Shown here: positions 1 to 9,100 of the stretch, piece after piece
Numbering within the stretch: position 1 is the first letter of the stretch
Layout: each line of letters begins with the position of its first letter
Source of the DNA: Dissophora ornata
Lineage: Eukaryota > Mortierellomycota > Mortierellomycetes > Mortierellales > Mortierellaceae
NCBI GenBank assembly: GCA_025201705.1
Contig: MU617404.1
Span: 1-13,870, forward strand
Reading direction: 5' to 3'
Length of the DNA: 13,870 nucleotides
The notes under the pieces: model-generated
Told to the model about the DNA's origin: nothing
Databases searched by the model: none
Seen by the model: only the letters and a program-made list of their open reading frames with translations
Translations under genes and position numbers: made by a program

Positions 1-81
1 CCCCCCTGCCCACATTTGGTATGATTGTTATTGCTTCCCTGCAAAATGCACGATGCCGAAATAGCAAACTCTTTGGAATGG

Positions 82-87
82 TTTATT
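82..87 (-). terminator. Possible polyadenylation signal (AATAAA) of the otubain gene
   Basis: The minus strand reads AATAAA 78 bases past the otubain stop codon. This is a plausible distance for a fungal 3' UTR. The hexamer is short and could occur by chance. Confidence 0.35.
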
Positions 88-164
88 GCTGCTGCTTCTC
101 TCTCTCATTATTCAAAAATCTACAAAGTAAGCGAAAAACGGGGTTCGCGTCCTCCAGAGCTTTC

Positions 165-1515
165 TCATACGACACCCTCCAGACAATGACTCTTTCGATA
201 CAAGATGTCGTAATGACCAGGTCGATAAAGGAGCACCAATGGTGGCATGTATGGGGCCGTATCAGGTAAGAACGGCAAGAAATTCACCTCGTCCGCACTT
301 TCGTTTCCGCTCAAGTAAGCAACCTCGATTGAAATATGCATGGCTTTTGTCAATGCAATCAGCATCATCTCCTCCGACTCCCGTCCCATGGCCTCGACAT
401 GCATCGAACAAAACTCTTCCATCGTTTGTCCAAACTCCAAGAATGGTGCATAATCCTCCTGACGTGTCTTCAGGAATGCTGAGGCTACCAATCGCAGGTG
501 CATGACAATCGAGTTGGAGGTCTCATCGTTCTGGAATGCTACAAGAAGGTCTTCGGGTGTGAAATGGACAAGGTTCTGGAGCGTTTCCAAAGTCACCAAG
601 TAAAAATCTTCGAATGCCAAGAGTTCAAACTGAGCGGCTAGAAGCAGGTCCTTGGAATCCTCAATAGCTTTGATGGCATTTGCATGCAGCTCTGGCTTGC
701 TTTTGGCCAACATCACCCTTTCAAACCATGCAAATGCAAATGCTATAACAACAAGGGAACATTTGGGCCATGTTAGCGATTACTCCTTGCGAGATATCTA
801 ATAAGAAACTGACTACCGTCTCCCACTCAGTAATTGAAAAGCCGCGGTCGCATGTCTGAATGATCTTTGTTACTTGCCTCGGTAAAAGCAGTTGCCTAAT
901 GATACGAGAGCAAAATATATATATATAAGCACTCACGGCAATACTTTGTCACCATTAACGCTTATATACACAGTGCCCCACTAACTCACCATCGCCTCGC
1001 GAACGTCGCATCCTGTCATGCGTGTCTGCCAAGTTCTAAGTCCCGTATGTTAAAAAGCAATTGAAAATTAGATCAGTTCACCTAGTTTCGCATCAAAACG
1101 GACAATCATGACTCTGCTAAACAGTATACGCCCTATTTCTTACCTTGATCTTGTTCTTAAAGCTCTGGTTGTTCTCGTATTCCTTCTCGAGTTCCGTCAG
1201 GTCAACGGAATTGTCCACCAGCGGATGTGCATTCGCCTCCTCATCCTTAATGGCCTGCATCTGAGTCAAAATCTGCTCGTCTGACAATTGAATCTCGTCC
1301 TGTGCCAGTTGCTGCTGCTGCTGCTGCCCTTGTTGCTGGACTGGAACTGTTGCGCCAGAAAGACGAGTTGCTTCATGTCCCGGCGCTGCTCCAACGTTGG
1401 ATACCGCAGCTACAGTTGTCGTTACGGGAGCTACTGGCACTACTACTGGTACTGTTGCTGGCCCGGGCATTTGCTGAGCAACTGAAGCCTCGGTTGGTTC
1501 TTGGTGTTGTTGCAT
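165..1515 (-). CDS. OTUB1: Otubain-family ubiquitin thioesterase (OTU cysteine protease), four exons
   Basis: Deubiquitinase of the peptidase C65/otubain family; such enzymes hydrolyse ubiquitin isopeptide bonds, typically K48-linked, in cytosol and nucleus. Model (minus strand): exons 1515-1144, 1035-990, 895-878, 742-165, with phase kept at every junction, giving 337 aa. Seen: a Gln/Pro/Val-rich N-terminus with a poly-Q run (residues 60-69), then a segment ending NKIK and joining NLADTHDRMRRSRGDGNCFY, the otubain active-site block with Asp139 and Cys142. CFYRAFAFAWFER follows in the last exon. The helical middle contains FEDFY, and the C-terminus has RPGHYDILY with the catalytic His322. The triad is therefore complete. 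The start at 1515 has A at -3 (AAAAAAATG). An in-frame ATG at 1629 would add 38 residues with no family resemblance. The third intron uses a GC donor. The low-complexity N-terminus is longer than in human OTUB1 (271 aa). Family assignment is firm; the exact start is less sure. Confidence 0.9.
878..895 (-). other. 18-base micro-exon encoding the otubain catalytic Cys, followed by a GC-AG intron
   Basis: On the minus strand, an acceptor TCATTAG precedes 18 bases that complete GGC and then read AAC TGC TTT TAC CGA G, giving G-N-C-F-Y-R. The next bases are GCAAGTAAC, a GC-type donor matching the usual GCAAGT form. Reading on without splicing gives Gly-Lys-stop. Joining to the acceptor TTATAG at 743 restores CFYRAFAFAWFER in frame. 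The flanking introns are 896-989 (94 bp, with a TA repeat at 914-926) and 743-877 (135 bp). The micro-exon is inferred from motif and phase, not from RNA data. Confidence 0.82.
1311..1327. repeat. CTG/CAG trinucleotide tract encoding poly-Gln in otubain
   Basis: Five GCT/CTG units in a row on the plus strand read as CAG codons on the coding strand. With neighbouring CAA codons they encode QQQGQQQQQQ in the otubain N-terminus. The tract is a likely length-variable site. Confidence 0.85.
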
Positions 1516-1851
1516 TTTTTTCTTCTTCTCTATCGCCTCGTTATCGAAGTATAGAATGGAAACTGCTGAGTGGAGGACGGGGAATGGGTGACAAAAAAGA
1601 GGGAATTGACATGGACGCCCCCATCCCATGGGAAGATTAAGAACCTTCCACGGTTAGAATGTACGTCATCGTCGCGTGCGTGCGCGTAGATTTTTACTGG
1701 ATGCGGTCCAGAAACGCGTTCAGTTGTATACGGAAAGAAAGTAGAGAAAAAAAACTTTACAGAAAATAAACTTGTCTATTGTAAAACTACTTTCGTGGAT
1801 ACTATATGAGTCTGTCTTTTTCGACATAGTCCTCCTCTCCCGAGGCTACGT
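1516..1851. other. Intergenic spacer between the SAC1 stop and the otubain start
   Basis: This 336-bp stretch holds the SAC1 3' flank and the otubain 5' flank, since both genes run on the minus strand. It contains A/T-rich runs near 1740-1770 and an in-frame upstream ATG (1629-1627) for the otubain reading frame. An AATAAA on the minus strand (1856-1851) overlaps the SAC1 stop codon, too early to be a normal poly(A) signal. No further gene is visible. Confidence 0.7.
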
Positions 1852-4674
1852 TTATTCGGTCTTCAGGCCAGCGGCAACCTTGGATTGACTTGCCTTGACT
1901 CCCTCAATCGTGCTAGCTGGCACATATGGCAAGGGGAAAAGCTTTGGCCAGTTGACGTAGTCAACGCCGTTGGCGACAATGTACTTGACAACGTATGACA
2001 CAATTGCCAACCAGAACGAGGCGAAGAGGATCACAGCTGTGCTCATAGAGTCTGGGTAGAAAATTACGCACATCCAGATGAAGAAAGATCAGTCTACAGC
2101 CAATAGTAGTTAAAATACGTTATTGCAAGGTCGTCTTTTTTTACCTTCAGGAATAATGATAGATCCAATGATCATGGCAGCACCGACCAACATCACTGCA
2201 GGCAAAGCCTTGACCTGCAATGAGCGCTTATCAACTAAAGGATACGATCCCGAAGAGTTGACGTCATAGAGGAGGAACAGATCGTACGCGTCCTGGCGGT
2301 TTCCATCCATAAAGTTATTCTTGATATAGCGGACAATCGAATTTTGAAGGTCCTGAAGAGCACCGGCCTTGGTGCGGTTACCGGTCCTTGTGAAATCGGT
2401 CTTCAACGCACCGGTGCCTGAGTAGGCGCAGCTCACAACATCGGCGTTGTCGGCCCAAACTAGCAGTCGAGAGTTGTACATTTGTAAAGGTCAAAAAAAA
2501 ATGGCAGCTGACATGACACCAAAAAACGCCATCAAAATTATGGGCTTGTTTTGATCCTACCATTGCGGAAGAGGAACTCGAACTGCTCAAACTTCTCGAA
2601 CTGCCCATCTGCCTCTAAAATGCCAATCTCGCGAAGTTGGCGGTTGAGGACCCAGCGAGACACAACCGACTGAACAACATTGGTTCTGTCAAGGCAGTCC
2701 ATGCAATTAGTGCGCACAACGGAAGTCTGCTTCTTCGAGACCTTGTCAACGCCCTCCTTGGAGATCTCAGCCTTGAAATACCCCTGAGCAACAAGTTCAT
2801 CATGGAAGTGATCCAGCAAAAGGGAGACACGGTGCCACCTCATCTTGCTGCACTCGTGGTGGAAATCAAAGTGGAGGTACTTGATCTCGGAGTCATTCAA
2901 GGTGTCGATGTGCTTCTGGAAGGCAACGCCCATAGGTCCCTCATAACCCGTCTTGTTGATAAGGTTGATCACAAGCTGAGGTCCATAGAGCTTCTTTTGA
3001 GTCTCGAAATGCTTACGGAATGAATTCTCCTACATGAATCAAAACACCGGATAATGACAAGTTAGTCGAAGGAATGTTGTAACAGGAATGATATAAAAAT
3101 AAAGTGGACCGAGCCTTGACTTACGGTTTCGGGATTCTCAAAGATCTTCAGCTTAGGGGTATACTTGATGTTGTTGATCTGGGTCCAGTAGATGGGGATG
3201 GAGCCACGGGTTTGAACATGGGCCAAGAAGATCTGCCCACCAGGAAGAGCCGAGGCAGAGCCATCCACGCCAGCGTCCGCAATCACAATCTGCTCAGTCT
3301 CGTTAAAGTTCGAAACGTTTCCTTGGGCGTCTACGCCACGGGAAAAGTAGCGAGTACCAGCGCGATGACGGGAACGACGAGAGAAAAGCGCAAACGTGAA
3401 TGGCTTCTTGTTGATCTCTGCTGACTTGATCTCTGCGAACCCATTGACAATAGGTAGGATATATCTACTCAACTACAAGTAGGTCAATGTCCATAGAAGG
3501 TCGGGAAAGCTTGGTTATTCAACAGGATCAAATTGGATTACGGCATTCCAAGAGCAGTCGATCAAGGTCAACCTACATCCTGACCATTTGCCGAGTGCTT
3601 GATGAACTTTGACTGGAGACGCTTGTTCCAGAAGAACCTCTCATCGGCCTACAAACGGAAAAGGACGTCGTTAGAAGGGAAAGCGGCACTTACCGGTCAA
3701 TTCTCTAGCGCTATATCCAAGGCACTGCGACTTACGCGTTCCCAGATCGACTGAGTGCTGCCCTTCAGCTCGGCTTGACGTTGGAGGGTGTGGGTCAACT
3801 CATAACCATATGAGAAGTGGAACTGTCCTGACTGAAGATGGGCATGGAGCAAAGACAGGTACGAAGCTTCCTCGCTGACCTAACATCCATAAGAAAGGTG
3901 TTTGCAATTGAGTGCCAGCGAACGAACGATGCTGTGACCAATCCCTGCTGTCAAAATATCCGAGATCGGACAAAGTGCTGCTGTTCGCAACACTGCATCT
4001 CGCAAGTTACCTGGGATTCGGTCAAGGCAATGTCGGTGCGCAAGAGAGGGAGGACCTTGTAGTCCTTGATCTTGTAGATGTCGTGCTCTCCAATGCGGCC
4101 AATCTTTGTCCGCTCAGTGATGACCACCATGTACTCGCCTGGAGAGAAGGACAGGACGACACGTTGCAATTGATCAGCCAGATGATAATAATAAAAAACT
4201 GCACCAGACAGATCATGTCGTTGAATGCCGTCACTCACCAGCCAAGAGGTGAATAAAGCCTACAACACCATAGATGGTCATGACCTCCTCCTCTGAGGAA
4301 ACTTTGATCGCGGGTGCTGTTCAGTTTGCAAAAAGACGAGGTAGAAATGGCTCAGTTAGTCTCTTTAGTTTTGAAAGGTTCAGAACTCATTCTTACAATT
4401 CATTATTTTGATCATTACAGTTCAAGTGGAGTTCGGCCGTGTTTCGCTTGAGCATAACATTCTCTGATGCAGCTGACCCATCGGGGTGGATTGGCTCTAG
4501 GGTGAATCTGTCGGCGCTCGTGTAGCTATTGAAGCAGAATGCATCGAGATGGGGATGAGGTTAGGTTTTGTTTACAGGCCGAGTGGTATGTGTGGACTGT
4601 GCCCTTGGGAGTTGCGCACCGCCGTGGTGCCTGATTCGAATGACTTACAGCTTGAGGGCAGAATGAATGGACAT
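1852..4674 (-). CDS. SAC1: SAC1-type phosphoinositide (PI4P) phosphatase, ten exons, complete
   Basis: Integral membrane lipid phosphatase of the Sac1 family, which hydrolyses PI4P (and PI3P/PI(3,5)P2) at the ER and Golgi. Model (minus strand): 4674-4649, 4525-4419, 4316-4239, 4138-4011, 3879-3736, 3648-3577, 3472-3125, 3029-2561, 2459-2145, 2051-1852. All junctions keep phase, giving 628 aa (yeast Sac1 is 623). Seen: N-terminus MSIHSALKLYTSADRFTLEP; Sac-domain block AGTRYFSRGVDAQGNVSNFN; active site RTNCMDCLDRTNVVQ with Cys410 and Arg416 (CX5R-T); WADNADVVSCAYSGTGALKT; and two hydrophobic segments near residues 542-560 and 567-590, then a soluble tail ending KTE. Introns are 87-131 bp and GT-AG. 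The first coding exon is only 26 bases. The donor of intron 2 was chosen for phase, although a stronger-looking one lies 22 bases further on. No ER-retrieval KKXX motif is seen at the C-terminus. Otubain lies 336 bp downstream on the same strand. Confidence 0.95.
4649..4674 (-). other. 26-base first coding exon of SAC1
   Basis: The minus strand reads ATG TCC ATT CAT TCT GCC CTC AAG CT followed by the donor GTAAGTCA. Joined to the acceptor CAATAG at 4526, it completes M-S-I-H-S-A-L-K-L-Y-T, the usual opening of Sac1 proteins. The second exon alone has an in-frame stop upstream and no ATG, so a separate start exon is required. Confidence 0.8.
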
Positions 4675-6148
4675 GATTTGGGGCGATGGGGAGTGGAGTG
4701 GAGAGGCGATGGAGATGTGGAAGAGAAAGATGGGGTTTTGGGCAATGAACGAACCGATAAAAAGTTGCTTTTTAACACCACATGAAGATTAATTCTGTTC
4801 TTGTACGTTGTGCAATCACGCCCTGTCCAGTGCGTCGCGCGCGGACAGCCTGCTATTATATTTTATTGAGAGCATTTGGTCCTTACACTTAATGCTGCAG
4901 TGCTATCCTTGGTCGCGTTCACGACTGCCTGCATCGCAGGAGGAGCAGAGTCGAGTGAGCGACGGGAGAAAGACCCGAGGTCGGATCAATGTCTGTATAT
5001 TGCCCGATGTGCAAAGCGCAGCCAATTCAAGTCCACGGCGTCGTCTGTTTATGAAGGGAGGCGACTATTCTTGGCAGGTGATCGAGCGCATGTCTGGCTA
5101 GTGTTCATGACTTGTCCCCCCCTTTCGCCGGCAGACCAAGATCGATTCAGTCAGCCCTTGGAACGGCTGCTTCGGGTTGCTCAGGAACATGTACTACCGC
5201 CAGAGCCTTTCCGTCCATTCCTTCTTGATGTGGCTCTGGTCAAAGTGAACCAAATTTCGATAAAAATATCCTATATGAAAAGAGCAGCAATTTGACCGCT
5301 GGACTTGATTGACTCTGGAGCCTTCTTGCTTGATGTCGTCTATACATCTGTCGTTCACGCAGACAGAGAGAGAGAGACCTGATATAGGATGGCACATGTG
5401 ACGAGAGGCTGTTGCACATCGTTGTGCTACCGCCAATCCGGAGACCTGAAAGAACATGCAACCCCACAGAAATGTCCTCCTCCTATCTCGCCTCGTGTAC
5501 CCGCCGTGTACGGGACAACCAGCGCTGAAACATTCAATAATGGCGAGCGAAGGAGAGGTCCCATTTGCTTGTGGCGTCGTGTGTAGACTGCGCGTGCGTG
5601 TGCATGAAGCGTCAGCCAGAGAGAGGAATACCGAGATGCACTCTCCCCCGGACTGGCCCAAGGAGGGCAGTTGCACCACACGCAGGCAGCCCTTGGTGTC
5701 TGTGGGTGCCTGAAAATGTGAAAATGGGTGGCAAGGTCGCAAATATCAGGTCAGCTCAGCCAGTGGCCTGTGGCTTGGACTGTAGCCAACCACGGCTCGT
5801 CTCTTCTCCACACTTCGGGTTGGATTATTATGGCAACTGGGAGGTCTAATCGATCCATCGACGTGAACCCTTTTTCAAAGGACGGAAGCGCTTTAAGAGC
5901 GTTCAGGGCGACGTTTCCCACCTCTTCTTCTTCTCCTCCAACAACACCTCCTCCCCCCTCTCCTCTCTTCTCTTTTGTTTCCCCTCCCTCTTACTTTTCT
6001 CCTCCACAGAATCGTAGGATCAGAACAGAATCAGATCAGATCTCTTTTCCGACCCTCCTACTTGCACACTACTTCAATGCCCTTGTGGTTGTAACCATAC
6101 GCTTCCCTCCAACTTTTTTTCTTTCCACCTCACACCCGCACATTCACT
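4675..6148. other. Divergent intergenic region between SAC1 (minus) and OGDH (plus)
   Basis: This 1474-bp stretch should hold both promoters and 5' UTRs. Open frames up to about 180 codons exist here (for example 5194-5742 minus), but the longest lack ATG starts, have Cys/Ser/Arg-rich compositions and show no motif I recognise, so I do not call a gene. There is a short GA repeat near 5365-5377. CCAAT pentamers occur at 5022 and 5433; in yeast, KGD1 is driven by the CCAAT-binding HAP complex, but two pentamers in 1.5 kb are expected by chance. The last 220 bases before OGDH are strongly C/T-rich. No tRNA-like TTCGANNC signature was seen. Confidence 0.6.
5924..6147 (+). promoter_or_regulatory. 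C/T-rich core promoter / 5' leader of OGDH
   Basis: Up to the OGDH ATG the coding strand is dominated by TTC, TCC and CCT runs, broken by short purine patches. Pyrimidine-rich tracts just upstream of the start site are typical of highly expressed fungal genes. The ATG context is CTCACTATGC. No clear TATA box is visible, and the transcription start cannot be placed from sequence. Confidence 0.5.
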
Positions 6149-9100
6149 ATGCTCAGTTCCTTAGCTCGCACTGCCGCCAGGCCAATGGCGCGTCAGTCCA
6201 CCCTCCTCATGCGCTCGGCCCTGGCTCGCACCACCGCCCCTGTCGCCACCCTCATGGCGATCCGCAAGGCTTCCTCCAACGCGGCTGCTAAGGAGGACCT
6301 GCCCTCTGCCAAGGACGCCTTCCTCCAGGGCAACTCGGCCAGCTACGTCGAAGAGATGTACAATGCCTGGCTCAAGGACCCAACCGCTGTCCACCTGTCG
6401 TGGCAGATCTACTTCCGGAATCAGTCCCAAGGAATGTCATCCTCGCAATCATTCCAGGCCGCGCCTACCATTCCTCCCAGCGGAGGTGTTCCTTCGCTTG
6501 TTCCTGGCTCCCAGGTTGGATCCTCGGACGTCATTGACCACTTGAAGGTCCAACTCCTGGTCCGCGCCTACCAGGCTCGTGGTCATCATATTGCCCACCT
6601 CGATCCTCTGGGTATTAACAAGACCGACCTGGCTGCTGTCTCTCCTCGCGAATTGGATTTGACACACTATGGCTTCTCGGAGAGGGACCTCGACCGCACC
6701 TTCTCCCTTGGACCTGGTATCCTTCCTGGCTTCCTTGACACTGGCAGCAAGCAGACCCTTCGTGAGATTGTTGAGCACCTGAGGGCCATCTACTGTAAGT
6801 TGTTTTTGTGGCAATTTGGTTATTCCGTGCGCGGTTTTTTTTATTCGGAGATCTGGGTTTATACACTAGTTCAGATGAGATCATGTCATAACAACCAGCA
6901 GCGGAAAAAAGAGGAATTGAATCACTCCCACGGTTTGTAAAACGCGCACACGGGAGACACAACACTGGCGAATCGCAGCAGCAGTAGCACCCGGACAACA
7001 AAGCGAAAAGAAGCAATGCCAAAAGAAACAAAGCGAAAGGCAACAAAGCAAGCAGGGGTGGCAGCAGACAGCAAGCAACCAAGCAAGCAAAAGAGGATGA
7101 GATGTGCAAGGAGACAGCAGCAGCAGCAGCAACCGTTGTGATGAGTGGGGGTTGTTTTTGTCTCGTATTCACCCCCGCCTCGGCTATCCGCGAATGGGGC
7201 AGTCCGCCCTGTTTCCGCTCCCCCATTCTGTATTGTCGGGTGTCTAATCTTCTTTTGTACTGGCCGTTTTCCCATTTCTCTGTCCTTGACATGTAGGCGG
7301 ACCCATCGGTGTCGAGTACATCCACATCCCCGATAGAGAGCGCTGCGATTGGATCAGACAGCGCGTCGAGGTCCCCAGGCCCTACAAGTACTCCACCGAG
7401 GAGAAGGCCATGATTCTCGACCGCATGATCTGGTCCGACTCGTTCGAGCGCTTTGTCTCCTCAAAGTACCCCAGCGAGAAGCGCTTTGGTCTTGAGGGAG
7501 GCGAGAGTTTGATCCCCGGCATGAAGGCACTGGTAAGTCGATAAGATGGATCTTCTGATTTGCGATGTGTGTGAGTGTGTGTGTGTGCGTGTGCGTGTGT
7601 GTTCGTTGGTCTGTCGTTCTTTGCCCCACCCATCTGTTTTGTTTTGTGAGCATCCCAATAAAACTTTGCGATGTTCCAAAAATGGTATTCCTCACAGAAT
7701 CCCATTCGCTGAGCGGATAATGTTTTCCCTGGAGTACGGAGTTCCCCGACAGCCAACTGACCGGTCAAATACACCCAACTCTATCCATGTGTTTGTAGAT
7801 CGATCGATCGGTCGAGCACGGCGTCGAGTCCATCGTCATGGGCATGCCCCATCGTGGCCGTCTCAACGTCCTCTCGAACGTCGTCCGCAAGCCTCACGAG
7901 GCTATCTTCTCCGAGTTCAGCGGCAACTCTGCCCAAGATGGTTTCTCTGGCGATGTCAAGTACCACTTGGGAATGAACTACGAGCGCCCAACTCTCTCAG
8001 GAAAGCCCGTCCACCTGTCCCTCGTTGCTAACCCCTCGCATTTGGAGGCTGCCGATGGTGTTGTCCTTGGAAAGACTCATGCGATCCAGCACTACATGGA
8101 TGACAAGCAGAGGACGCGCTCGCTCGCTGTCCTCTTGCACGGTGATGCTGCGTTTGCTGGACAGGGTGTCGTCTACGAAACCCTTGGATTCATGGATCTG
8201 CCCGCTTACTCGACTGGAGGCACCATCCACATTGTCGTGAACAACCAGATCGGTTTCACCACCGACCCCCGTTTCGCTCGCTCGACCGCCTACTGTACCG
8301 ACATTGCCAAGTCTATTAATGCCCCCATCTTCCACGTCAATGCCGACGATGTCGAGGCTGTCAACTATGTCCATCAGTTGGCCGCTGACTGGCGCAAGGA
8401 GTTTCACACCGACGTTGTGATTGATCTCGTCTGCTACAGACGTCACGGACACAACGAGACTGATCAGCCCAGCTTCACCCAGCCTATCATGTACAAGGCT
8501 ATCGATAAGAAGACCCCTGCCTTGGAGGAGTACGTTGAAAAGCTTGTGAAGGAGGGTACCTTCAAGGCCGAGGAGATCGAGGATATGAAGAAGCGTGTCT
8601 GGAACATCCTTGAGGAGAACTATGCCAAGAGCAAGGACTACAAGGCTACCAGCAAGGAGTGGATGACGAGCTCGTGGCACGGATTCAAGTCCCCTGCCGA
8701 ATTGGCTTCGGAGATCCTGCCCGCTTTCCCCACCGGCGCCTCTGTGGAGACCTTGAAGCACATCGGAGAGAAGATCAGCTCTTATCCTCCCGGCTTCAAG
8801 ATCCACTCCAACCTGGCCCGTATCATGAAGGCTCGTGCCAAGACCATTGAGACCGCCTCCAACATTGATTGGGCCACTGCTGAGGGCTTGGCCTTTGGTA
8901 CCCTGCTCTCTGAGGGCAAGCACGTCCGTTTGGCCGGTCAGGATGTTGAGCGTGGAACCTTTTCTCACCGTCACGCTGTTCTCCATGACCAAGAGTCTGA
9001 CAGCCTCCACGTTCCCCTCAAGAACTTGGGCCACGGTCAGGCTGCCTTCTCGGTCCACAACTCTTCGTTGTCCGAATTCGGTGCTCTCGGATTCGAGCTC

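Noticed and set aside
721..936. Otubain frame continued through intron 3 (71 codons, R-G-F-S-I-T-E-W-E)
   Set aside because: GFSITEWE looked at first like the segment after CFYR, but it is not in phase with CGA G and ends in unrelated sequence. The acceptor at 743 gives the proper RAFAFAWFER.
4876..5295. Plus-strand open frame of about 139 codons with a hydrophobic start resembling a signal peptide
   Set aside because: It opens with TTG, has no family motif and no visible splice-linked continuation; chance is the simpler explanation.
5194..5742. Minus-strand open frame of about 182 codons in the SAC1-OGDH gap
   Set aside because: Its first codon is TTG, not ATG. The peptide is Cys/Ser/Arg/His-rich without any motif I know, and it overlaps other open frames of similar length.
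4675..6148. A tRNA, snoRNA or transposon remnant in the large gap
   Set aside because: No B-box-like TTCGANNC, cloverleaf, C/D box pair, terminal inverted repeats or reverse transcriptase/transposase motifs were seen by eye.
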